The translations under genes and the position numbers were made by a program. Positions 1 through 13,000 of a DNA stretch of 64,000 nt are shown here, in pieces. Under the pieces are notes generated by a model. It saw nothing but the letters and a program-made list of their open reading frames with translations, was not told where the DNA came from and did no database searches. Where the stretch lies: positions 28,565,955 through 28,629,954 of the forward strand of contig OY855903.1 of the NCBI GenBank assembly GCA_963693305.1, given 5' to 3'. Source of the stretch: Meandrina meandrites (taxonomy: Eukaryota; Cnidaria; Anthozoa; Scleractinia; Meandrinidae). Every line of letters starts with the position of its first letter. The stretch's first letter is position 1.

Positions 1-344
1 TAGCATAAGGAAGATAGATACCAATTTCTGAGAATATTGACACAGAGAAAGAAAAATAAAAAATGAGAAATAAAATAGAGAACTTAATAAAGGGCGCAGT
101 CTCACTAAAATTTAGTGCTACTTGAAAATCCAATGAAGTGTTGGTATTAATTGGAAATCCACTAACACTTGTCTAACCTTGCTGAAAAGCACTGTCAGTA
201 CTGGTCACAAAAGTTGTTTAAAACTGTTGTAGCTACAGATGGGGGTAGTAAAGAAGTGGTCTAAAACTTGAAAACATCGGGTTCATGTTTTGAAGTTTGA
301 CAGTGTTACTTGGAGGAAAATCACTAAAAACCAGTTGTGGTTTG

Positions 345-345
<1 letters not shown>

Positions 346-414
<69 letters not shown>
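346..414. repeat. (CAAT)n microsatellite
   Basis: About 17 nearly perfect copies of a 4-bp unit, directly next to AATAAAG on the minus strand, so probably the 3' tail of the LINE fragment. Confidence 0.9.
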
Positions 415-415
<1 letters not shown>

Positions 416-819
416 TTTATTAAGATGGTCAGCACGCTTAGCTAAAAAGCTAGTTTGCAGGTGCGCCACGAAATAAAAATACAAAATAGAAAAATAAAAA
501 CTTCTTGGAAGTGTATAAATTGATTTAAGCTAACTAAGAATAAAATATAAAAATATAAAAAATATTATTAAAAAAAAAAACAGTAAAATAGTAAAAATTG
601 TATTTAATTATCACACTTAATTCTCGGTCAAAGTCCCGTAAGGTTTAATGTTCTTAAATTGTTCTTAAAAACAGTATATGTTTTTATCTTTCTTGTTTCG
701 TCTGGTAGAGAGTTCACATTTTTGATGCAGCATATCTCCACGATCTTGTTCACATCATAGAGAGTGAATTTATGCCTTTTTTGCTGTTCAAAGGTTATTC
801 TGTTGATCAGTGAATGCAC
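346..819 (-). mobile_element. LINE 3'-end remnant with (ATTG)n tail
   Basis: On the minus strand a short frame ends in CIKNVNSLPDETRKIKTYTVFKNNL. This resembles the C-terminal end of CR1/L2-type reverse-transcriptase ORFs (..WNSLPDEIR..FKxxL). It is followed by an untranslated segment, AATAAAGATTG and about 17 ATTG units. This is a typical truncated non-LTR 3' end. The family is not certain. Confidence 0.5.
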
Positions 820-1050
820 CTTTATAATTCTAGCATAGTTTGCACAAAAACTTAGACGACCCCTCGTGATAATGCCCCTTTAACAATAATAGCTTTTGAA
901 ATTCTCTGATTCTTAGCTGGTGTGTTTGTTGTGGTTTGTTGTTTCTTTGGTTTAAAAGATTTTCAGCATGAACTGAAAAACCCACGATGTTCTGGTTGTC
1001 TTGTTATGTCTATGGAATCTCACACAAGGTTCTTAGTAGTAATTACTCAC

Positions 1051-4000
1051 TCGTCCTCTGCAAGTGATGTCTTCACCGTACACGTGAGTGGTTCCAACAC
1101 AGATAAAACCCTTGTGACCTGTGTGAGTCTCCTGACTTGATAGCATAAGGTTCTTACATGTGGTTACATGTTCCCAGTCCTCCATCTCAATACTGAAACA
1201 ATGACAAACATCAGACTAGTAAGACATTTACGTTAAATGGTTCATCCCTTACTCTTTTTTTGTCATTTTGTCTTAGATGGTTCGGCTAATACTAAGTATT
1301 AGCCAACATGTCTAAGAAAAAATGAACAGAGTCAGTGACAAACCGATTAACGTAAAACATATCAACTCCTGACTACCCGTATTTGATATTTAAAGACATT
1401 CTAGTAAGATATTTTGAGCCGTTTTTATCATCTGATGTCTATAGACTTCATGAGTGTTTTGACTGTTTTACTAAACAAACAAAAAAATAGTGTCAGTGTA
1501 AATAAATGGGCAATTTCTACTGTAAGGTGCTTTAGTTTTCACAACCCAATAAACAGATTTGAATGTCAATTTCAAAAGTAAATCACGAAAAATTCCAGCC
1601 TTGCTTCCTGCTATGGGAGAAGGAAAGTTATAAGTTTTCAAAAAAAAAATACTGAGTGACCAAGTATTGGATGAGATTTACATGTTATCCAGAGTACTAA
1701 TTAGCATTGATGGGGGGGGGGGGGGGGGGGGGATGGCAGATCATAAGCTGTGAGTTCCTCAAATCTTTCTGCATATGGTTGAACACAACAGGTGTAAACT
1801 AACCGTGTACTTGGTATGATCTCCCAACTGACTGGTGAGATAAGCTGTAAGCTAAACCGGTCAATGACTGGATACACAAATCTACCATCTGTGGGAAAAA
1901 GAGAGCACATCATTCAGTTATCAATAAGATACATTTAGGTCCTTCAAGCAGGTGATGTCAGTAAAATGTTTCCTGGCAGACAAACTTATCCATCAACTTA
2001 GACAGCACAGCAGGGTTCAGGATTGTTCCAAGGCTGATTAACACTAATGAGAACAGTCAGCTATACATATCCTTCTCAAAACAAATGTCCTGACCACTTT
2101 GACATAACATGTTTCTTTGAAGTTGACTTTCAATGTCACGATTTTGAAAAAAAAATCGGTGACTTAGTTTGGCTTTATTCCATATGTTTCAGCCAAATGC
2201 TCTGGGTGTGTTGTATTTGTCCATAATGTATATTTACAAATGCATATTCAGTTTGAGTAGCCATATTAACAGGGCAAAATAATAAAGGATTATACAGGTA
2301 GGAATGTGGCCGTTGTCCTAATTAAGGGGTGGCCACATTAACAGGGTTTTATTATAACAAAATGAATGGGGTATCGCTGGGACAAGATTTTATGTACAAA
2401 AAATGCACAATGTACCTCGCTCAATTTCTTCTGGTTCATGGTCTTCAGTATTTAATTTGACCACCTTCTTAGTTTGTTCTGATAAGCTTGTAACAACTGC
2501 ATATGTCTGGTGAAAAAATGCAACATAAATTAAAATTTAATAATAACCTAAGAAAAATATAAATCGTTTCACACAATCGCAGAAGTGTTCATGCAAATAG
2601 ATGCAGATCAAGAGCGAAATTCAAATTAAAGATAGAAATTGTAGGATGATGGTTACTCGACAAGTTTCATGCACAAAGCAATCATCAGACTGTGCCATTA
2701 GCGGGGGTTGAAACAAAATTTAAACTTAACTCATAGAGAGTAAAAAATGCAGCCAATCAGAAGCAGGATCGCTCCACCCACCCTCCACGAGTTTAGTTTA
2801 AGTTTCATTTCAAGTGCTGCTAATGCCATGAAAGTGCATATTTACAAGAGGAAGTGGTTATGTTTTGAATATTAACATAATTTCTTTTTAATTTTTTTTT
2901 CCAGAGGGGCTGGGGAGTATGGTGTTATTTATATCTCTGAAATATGCAATAAGAAATGAGGAGTATGAAAGAAACTTTTGGAAATTCCACAAGGGAGGGG
3001 GAGGGGGTTATTTGTTTTACAAAAATGGAAATTGTGGAGAGAGGTGGGGCTGAAATTCCCTCCGTGGCGGGGGTATGGATATGTTCTGGAAACACACATT
3101 CAGTTTTTACTGTATTTAGGTTTTTAAACTTGGGATGAACAAGAATCATAAGCCAGTTGAGCTACCCTTTAAGATCCAGACAAGACTTTTCTGTACTTTG
3201 CCAGTCAATTATTGTTTTGTATTAAAAAGACACTACCTTGCTTTCTCTATTGTAAGCCACAAAATGAGGGGTACATCGCAGAGGAACCTTTCGCACTGGC
3301 CAAGGGGCATCGTAACTTAGATGCGTTGGAAGAACTGAAATTCTTAACTCTCCCTATAAAGGACAACATGCAAGATGTGTTAATTTCGCTACTGTAACTG
3401 ACAAGCAAAAATTAGATATTCAGATACCATGGACTGTGAGTAGATGCTTCAAATTGTTTCTTGTAGGTCCAAATCAGTTGTAATTAATTTCTCTTTTTTG
3501 TAGTAACATATTATGTAGTGTTGTTGTATTTTTTTTACTTTTACACTTTTGTCTCTGTTTTCTTCTTCTGCTCATGACTCAATTCAAGCTTGTCCACAAA
3601 ATAGCAGGCTATTCCAAAATGTCAAGTACAAAGTTCATATTTCTTTCCTGGATACAAATAACTAACATGACCTAACAAAAATTATACAAAACACAATTAT
3701 TTGGTTCAGTAGTTCACATTAACAAAACAAACAAGTGAAGTTACAGACAAGACTATATACCTTCTTGTTGAAATAAAGAAACCCTTTAGGACAGTTGACA
3801 TTGTGAAAAGGAGCAAAACAAGTGACAGCACCATCAATATTCATTGGATGAGCTCGTAATGCACCTCGACTGGTAACAAATAGCCAGTGAGGATATGAAC
3901 CACACACAAACACCTAAAAAAATAACGTGTCATGTTGTTAGTCACTAGTAAAAGCACTTTTAGAACCGGGACCTTCATAGGTATACTTGACATTAAATTG

Positions 4001-7000
4001 GAACAAACTTAGAATGAAGTACAAAAAAGAAAAATCCACCTTGATCAGAAGGGCTGTCAACAAAACCCAGATTGGACTGGATTGTGCGGTTCCAAAAAAT
4101 ATCCACACCCACCCCAAGGATGGTCATTGGAAATTTTGAGGGGGAGGGGTCTCAATAGCCAAAAATTTTAAGGGAAAGTATTCCAGGGGGGTGGGATGGT
4201 TCAAACCAAAAAAACATCCTTGGGGAGGTATGGATATTTCTTGGAACCACACATTGACAAAACCCAGAGACCGGATTAACAAAACCTGGACTGGACGTGA
4301 TCCAACTGACAAAACCCGGATTGAGAAGATGTAGCAAACACTTGGAAGAGTGTTTCATCACATTGCCTTCACAATGCCTCAAAGTTTGTCAAAAATACTT
4401 TGCTGCAAGCCATATTTTCGACGCCCAAATCAGTGTTTGGAGATGTGATTCAAGACGCACTCTAACCCTCATGTTTGATCTATAATATTCATTTACACCT
4501 TATTTGATGATTTAACAGATAACACATGCGGATATTTTTGCGAGTTGCGTAGTATTTTTCCAAGCCCCAAATGGGCGAGGAAAAATACGAGCAATGAGCA
4601 AAATGTCTGTTCGTATTATTGGTTAAACCATCGAACAAGGGATTTATTATTCCACTACAAAAGTAGTGTTTGGTTTGGCCATTTTGTCACTCCGCTTTTA
4701 GTCCGTATTTTTGCCCTCTTCTGCAGTGTACCAATGTGGTATATTTTGCGTGTTCTTTTGCCCTAATATGGTAAAATGGCACAATAGTGGAATAATAATA
4801 CTTCTTATTTATAAATAAGTGACTTTTTTCTCACCTTTCATTCTGGACATTTCACCCTAACTTTTTCCAAGAAATCAAAATTTTTGATGTTGCAAAAATT
4901 TAATGTGATACAGTAAAAACTGCCCATCACTTGCTTTCAATAGTGCATGTAACTTACCCCAGAGTAAGAAGAGATGTCGTTGAACACACGAAGACTGGCA
5001 ACTTTAGGTTTTGTACCTAATATAACCATAAAGGTAACAGTTAGTCTGTTGTATGCTTGCATGTATTGTAATGTTTTTTTCATCGTTTATTTTACCTTGA
5101 CCACCATCAGCTTGCTTTACTTTCTGCTGCTTTGACTTCTTTTCACGAAGAAGTAAATTGTGCTGCAGCTAAAACAACAAACAACACCATGAATGATATT
5201 CTATCATCAAGTCTCGCATAATCATGTTTAATTTGCATGCTGGTAAACAAAAAGAAAAGCAATATATACTTGTGGAATTACATTCAAAATGGCAACACAT
5301 ACTGATTTTGTAATAATAAATAACACTTCATTGATAACAAGTTGTTAACTACTTTATTTTTACGACATACTTGTTTACTATAACTGGTCAATTACCCCAT
5401 GTCCATACCATTTGAGAGTGTCATTGTTCGCAGTATAAGTGTCATTTCATTCTGCAGTAATGCTTGTTTTATGTTGTATTAACCAGTATGCTTTAAATCA
5501 TCCTAGCATAATATGAATAACCCAAGACAAAGGATATACTGAGTAGAAAAACAAACCTTTCTAAATCTCAGATTAAGATGCCCCTCAACAGATGCTTCAG
5601 TGAAGGTGAATGCTTCATAAACCAGAAGATCTTGTTCCACAAATGCAACAAGCATCGGTCTGCTGTTCTTGTGTCCCAAACCAGTTAACAACACTTCCTT
5701 AACAGGCACGGAATCCTCCTGACCAACATTACCTGTCATACTGGTACAAATGATAATTGTTAATCATGCCATTACAATTATTATTGCTCAAGTGAAACTT
5801 TTGTTCTGCTGTGTTGTACTACTGTACATTGACAACTATAGAATTATATAAATCCATCAAACAAATGTGAGATTATAATTGGAATTATGGAGAGCACATA
5901 ACATGTGAAAACAATGACATTAATAATTAGGATTATTGTTCCACTATTGCGCCATTTTACCATATTAGGGCAAAAGAATGCACAAAATATGCCATGTTAT
6001 TGCACTGTAATAGAACAGGGCAAAAATACGGACTGAAAGCGAAGCGACAAAATGGCTGAACCAAACTTTAATTTTTAGTGGAATGATAAATCCCTTATTC
6101 GATGTTTTAACATATACATGTAATACAATTTTTTTTTGCTCATTGCTCATTGCTCGCCAAATTATATGTTAAACCATCGAATAAGGTGTATTTATTAAAT
6201 TGTTAAAATCAAATTTAATTAGGATTAAATTTAACTGTTAAATTAAATTTAATTAGGATTACTAAATTAGGATCATTTACACAGTTTACTGTCTGGAGAG
6301 ACTTTGTGGGACAGCAAGATATAGATCTTTTTCATGGGCCCAAAACTTTCTTAGCTTCACAACAAATCAAAATGAAGACTATGAGACAGCTTCATAAATA
6401 AAATCAAGGCTGCAAGATCTGTGCAACAATTTTTAAAAGGCATCATCACCAATAAACTGACAGTGACTGCCTTAAATGGTCAACTTATGGCACTGGACAC
6501 ATGAATAAAGACAAGATATTAATGACAACATTATAGACTTTGACAACTGCTCATGACTAACAGTGTTTGCAAGAGAGGTGACACTCATCAGCCAATGCAT
6601 CACGGACAATTGTAACTATCACCTCTATCAGTTATCCCTGCAATTTCTGTGCTGGTATTTGCTGGTGCAGTTTGTTCTCTTGATTAAAGAGAACAAACGT
6701 CTTGCTCAATAACACAGAATGCTTCCAATAACTGGGGTTGTTCTCATGACTATAACTACGTAATTATTGCACTCTAAGTTAAACTTATAATCATGATCTA
6801 AATGTACGCTTTAACCGTTAGGCTACTGTGCGCAGGTCCCCTTAAATTAGATGTGTAGGAGCAGAGGCAAAGGTGGCTACATACCTAGCAGCAGATGCTG
6901 ACCCACTGTCCACCAGCACTCTTGGAGCCATATTGAAATTCTTGACCAGGAAAACTAACTTGAAGTCAGGTAAAGTGTAAATCTCCAGGACACCATTGTC

Positions 7001-10000
7001 ACGACAAGCCACACACCACCATGTTGGCTTCACTGCAGCTTCAGCATTTGATTCCATCACAGGAACACTGAGTAAAGTAAAATATAAGTATGTTAATTTA
7101 CAAACAGGAACAACCAGTCACAGACAACGCAGCCCAAAGGCAAAAACATAACACATGCATTCGAGCCTACTGGCCCATCAGGCCGGAGCTTAAGGTTTCC
7201 AAAGCATGAAGCATCTAGTAGTATTTCTACTCTCCCCTGGATGGGATGCTAGTCCATCACAGGGTTACCCCCAGCAGTAATTTATTTACTGGTACCCATT
7301 TATACATCTGCAGTGGATGGAGAGAGGCACTGTGAGAGTAAAGTGTCTTTCCCAAGAACACAACACAATGACCCCGGCCAGGGCTCAAGCCCGGACTGCT
7401 CAATTTGGAGTACAGCGCACTAACCATCAGGCCTCCGCACCTCCCAAAAACAGAAAGGTTCAGGAACATAATATTATTATGAAATGAAGGGGGTTTAATT
7501 GTGATAAACAGTAAGTTGAGGGTCCCCATACCTATTTGTAAAACTGAATCAGGCACAAAAATATTTACCAGTTCAGGCACCATGAATTAGACCAAAAATG
7601 TTTCGACATCCATGCAAAAATCAAGGCTATCCCTGTTTTTTAAATAAACTGTTATGCTCAAAAGGAGTAAAACTTCAGAAATTTGATTGCAGTGTTGCAA
7701 GTATATCATGCCTGTTAAGATCATGCATGCAACAAAATAGCTGACAAAAGTTTCATCTGTTCAAAACCCAACCACAGAGCTGAAACAAAGACGTGCATTC
7801 ACTAGAATAAGAAAAAATCAGAAATTAAGTCATGCAAGACAACATGACTCATGAATCACATCTAATTCAACTCTTTGGCCATGGGTAATGTTTTAATAAA
7901 AAAAAGTGGGTTCCTGAGCTGGTGAAAAAATCTTAAAATCAGGAATCACAAATTTAAAAATAAATAGAAATAGAATAAAATAATAGTCCCTATCTCATCA
8001 ATTGTGTTCAGTAAATCAATCAAGGAAGAGAAAAATGTACTTATTTAATGCACAGTGTTAACTAACTTTTCTGCATAAATTATACAACCTACATAGCTAT
8101 GTACGGCAAGTAAAACGTACCTGTCATTTGTTTTTTGTTGTTCTTGTGTATCCTCAGCAGATGTGAATGGCAACGATGACTCTCCATACAACAGTTCATC
8201 CTCATCGACAATGTCCATGCTGAAATACATGTCATAAATTACGTTCCTCCGATAGTTAACATACAGAAAGAATTAGCTGCAGATTCACACAGCCAAGCTA
8301 CATGGAGTTATCAAGCTAGGCAGTTGACTATTGTATAACTCTCCTGGATCTTTTAAGAATCATACTGTGTATTGAAGAGAAATCAAAGGGTATGAATAAT
8401 GAATGCATGTGTAAATAATCATGTATTTGAACTGCAGCTACGATGGGTACAGGGGGGATACAGGAGGGCCCTGAACCTTATCTACTGCCGAGTTGCCCCC
8501 TTTCCTTACGAGTTAAAAGGTTTTAATATAATTATGGAAGACCATTGCAAATAAAAAATATATTAGCAATCATAAGCTGCTCATTCACCGTACTGTTATA
8601 TTTGACTTACACTTTTGGAGTAGTTGGAGTGGTGACCTTTACATGTACTTCATTGTTTGACTGCTGCACCTTCTCTGTTGAAAATATACCACTGACATCT
8701 CTGTACGCACAGCATGCACAAACCTTGGCACCCTAACAACAACCATTCACATGTTTACAGTCAATCTACATCCTAAAATTTCAAAATTTCACTACTGTAC
8801 AAAGGTAACAGCTGTGTTTTGAAAACTATTAATTTTTATTAATCGTCAGTAATGGGGTTACACACACAGGGATGTGCTGGAGTAACAGGTGTATAAAATT
8901 ACCAATTGATTGTCAATCAGCAGATAAAAACGAGTGTATTTAATTTATGAGTTCGAGTTAGAAATTTCGAGTTCAAGTTAGAAATTTCGAGTTCGAGTTA
9001 AGAGATTTCGAGTTCGAGTTAGAATTAGAATTTCGATTTTGAGTTCTAGTTAAAAGGAAGGGCCTGAAAAGTTACTGATTTCGTGATGGAAGACGAAAAA
9101 AAGAAAAAGAAAGAAAGAAAACGAAACCGAAAAGCCCACAACATGGCGTGACATTTTCGCAGTTGGTCATGCATAGTGTCGCCCTTATCAACAAATGAAA
9201 GCTAACCGCAAGCAAATAGGAGTGGAACTAACCGCAAGCAAACCAGAGTGGAACTAACCGCAAGCAAATCAGAGTGGAGCTAACCGCAAGCAACTCGATA
9301 TTTTAACTCAAACTCGAAATTCTAACTCAAACTCGAAATTTCTAACTTGAACTCATGAAATCAACAGACCCGATAAAAACTGTCTTTCACTGTCTATTTC
9401 TTCTTTTGAAGTGGCCCAATCAAAGTGTACTATACAGTATATATACCACTTCAAATGAAAGGGAGGACAACTTAGAAACTTAATGGTAAGGTAAGGACGG
9501 TGTGCAAGCCTGTGGCCCATCAGGTCGGAGCTTATCCTGGTTTCCATAGCATAAAATGGCTAGGAGTATTTCTATATCCCCCTGAATGGGATGCTAATCC
9601 ATCCAGGGTTACCCACAGAAGTAAATTCACCACTATCCATTAATACACCTGGGTGGATTGAGGCAGCCAGGGATTGAACCTGGATTGCTCAATCCAGAGT
9701 TTAGTGCACAAACCATTAGGCCACCGTGCCCCCCAGAAACTTGATTGGAATTAACTTTAATCACTTTCAAAAATCAAAGGCATAGTTTTTAAACATGTAT
9801 AATGTAATGAGTTGATCCTGACAAAGACTCTTTTTTCTGGTGGAAGCTGAAGCAAATTGGAGCATAATGTTGCGACTTCTTTTACATATAACCCTTGCTA
9901 AAACAAGCAGGAAACCCAGCTGCAATACTAACTTGGTTGATCTGTGGTCTGGATATCTTCACTTTTGGCTCTGTCCCTTCTAATGTAAACTCAAGTAAAA

Positions 10001-13000
10001 TGATGGAGCCATCTGCTGTCATCATAACGGCATAAGGATCAGACAGTGAACACCATACAATAGACGACAGGCCAGCATCCAGTGGAATGTGATGTAGCTG
10101 AGTAACTGTAATGCAAGTCAAGATAAAAATCAGACAACTAAATACATGCTGTAGATTGCAGGTTAGCCTGTGTTCCACAGGACAATATCATTTTTTCCGA
10201 TCTGTGTGATAAAACTGAAAGATTTGCCAAAGTGTACGGTAAATTCCAATACGGTTTCAGTAGCATGAAGCAACTAGGAGTATTTCTACTCCCCCTTGAT
10301 GGGATACTAGTCCATCCCAGGGTTACTCCCAGCAGTAAATTTGCCAGTACCCATTTATACACCTGGGTGAAGAGAGGCACTACATATGAAGGTAAAAGTG
10401 TCTTGCCTAAGTAAGAACACAGTGCACTGCCCCAGCCAGCGCTTGAACCCAGCCCGCCCGCCCGATCCAGAGTCCAGCGCACTAACCACTAGGCCACTGC
10501 GCCTCCCACAAAAAAACACAACATAAACATTCAAAACCTAGATCGGATGAATGATTCTAGTGAAATAAACATTCAATTTTGCTAATAAATGCTTTCTCTA
10601 GACATATTCAACTAAATTAAGTTAAAACCATGACAATGGTGACACAGCTTAAAACAGACAAAGCACGACACAAAATTATACACATACACACTGCTGGTAC
10701 TCACCTCCTTCTAATAATCTCACACCTTGCGGAGTAACCTGGAAAACAGATATTTTTTTAAAGAGCAGCACCTTTTAAATCACTTTACTCTGTAATTTAT
10801 ATACTTTTTTCACTTTTTAATTGATTTCATCTCATATCTAGTGACAATGTATTTTTAGTCGTTATTTTGGCTCATAGTTTAGCCATAGTTTAATATTCAT
10901 ATTCCATTGTACCTTTTACATCTTAACATCTTATATCGGTACATAATTTTATGAGGGCCACAGCAAGACATAATAATGATCAGCTAGACATAATAATAAC
11001 CTGCAAGATATATTTTCCACTGCCAAGATTTCCAGCAAACACAGTGGGATACTGTGAAGTGAATCCTGAATGATCAAGCTCCATAATCTCTTGCTCTGTC
11101 TTTAACACCTAACACATGGTATATATAGATGATATAAAATGCAGAGCACAAGCAAAATAAAATAAAAGGATCTACTAACAAGAACAACTGTTCAAGACAA
11201 ATTGCTGATAAGATGCTATTTATATATTAGTCTAAGATGTGTTGTATCCGTATCCAGCTCATGACCTTGGCGGGTCACTCTGCAGGGCTATTTGTCTGAT
11301 TCGCTAAAAAAAATCAGCTGCCTACTCTAATAAAACTTTGTGACAATGCTGGAGGAGGTTTCAAGAGGCAAACTGTTCAAGGAAACTTATGAAGCTAAAC
11401 TGGAATTTCCAGTGGGGTGGCGTGGGAGATCTAAACCATGAAACCTTCCATGGAGGGGATTAGGAAATTTTCTAGAACAGCAAAATAAATAAGTACAGAA
11501 GCTTATAATTACATCATACATCTTAACAAAGTTCTTAATTAAGTGTTTAAGTGTTTATGTTACAGCATGATGTGCATCACTCTGAAGGTCAAGAGAAACT
11601 CAAGTGTTTGTTAATATACTCACCATACTAGAATCCTCTCTACTGAGTAACAGGAAAGAGTGATGGCTGCTGTCACCCTAAACAAATGTACAGTTAACAG
11701 TTTGAACAGCATAATTAAGTGCTTTACACCCTCACTTTCCTTGCATTCTCAAGTTTTCTGAAAGCAGGCTAAACTACAACTACAATGTTCAAAACTACTC
11801 AATAAAAGTCTTTGATAAACACAGTTTTCCCTGTATTTAAGAACATTAACTTTTTAAGTAAAAGTTAGTGAAAAATTCTGTAGGCAGGGTTTGAAGCTAC
11901 ATTATTTTATTTCATAAATTTAAGATGACTCTGAATACTATACAGAATTTTTAAAAACTTTTACCAGTGTTTATTTTGACATCTGGAAAACCTTACACAA
12001 AATCTTAAATGACAAGGACTACTTGATATTCACTGTGTTCAGGACTTTGAATTGAACTAATCACTTATTAATATAAAACTCTTGTAAATAGCAATATAAA
12101 TGATTTTCCTCTCTCTCAACATTAACGGCAGTGTGTTGAATGACCTGTTCTTTTTACTTTTGTCGATCATTAACCATTCAAGTTATTTACAGTACCTGGT
12201 CACCAGACAAGACTGTCCACATGTCGACACATCCAGGCAGCTCAAATGTTGTCACAACCTGAGGTCTGACACTTCTCTACAACACAACGGAAAATATACA
12301 ACCTATTATTGGAGTTTTGGAATAAAAAGTAATTGTGCCCCACTTGCCATGATTGAGAAATTGTGAAGTATGCAAATAAGATGATATAAATTATAAAGAC
12401 AGGGCGAATGTTAAGCAAAGAATTGATCCATGCAGTTCTATTGGCAATTTAACCAGTTGTAACAAATCTTTAAAGGAATAAGGGAAGGGACTTTGGATTT
12501 GAACAGATGACCTCCACATTATCAACAATGTTCTAGCAACTGAGCCAACAAAGCCAAACAGTGGAAGATGATCAATTAATTTGTATCTCAGTTTTTACAG
12601 CACGACACTGGCATGGCCAGACACAAGTTACAAGCATTATATGTCATTTTACATCAACTTTTATCTTACCACTAACACCAGTGATAACACTGAAGATTTA
12701 AATAACCAAGTGCAACAAACCAACAATGAAAGCTTTAAATAATAAGCAATATTATCCTCTACCTGAAGGACTGATAATGCTCCATTCTTTCCGTAACCAG
12801 AACAAGTAACAAGTTCCAAATCCAGTTCCTTTCCACCAGCAAACTATCAAATTATGATGGAAACATTCAGTAAGCACACATTAAGCATTGCTCTAAATCA
12901 CTTCAAAGGAAACTATAAACTACACCTTTCCTTTATTATAATTTTTAAAACATGAGGGAAGTTATCAGCTATGGACCGAAGTACATGTAGTGTACATTGT

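Noticed and set aside
1155..1187. A short CPSF1 exon ending at ACCACAT|GTAAGA
   Set aside because: The frame reads straight through to 1051, giving the conserved ..[13 protein letters not shown]; no intron is needed.
3212..3397. Plus-strand frame at 3212-3397 with protein-like composition
   Set aside because: It is the antisense shadow of CPSF1 exon 3237-3353, which matches the conserved [15 protein letters not shown] segment.
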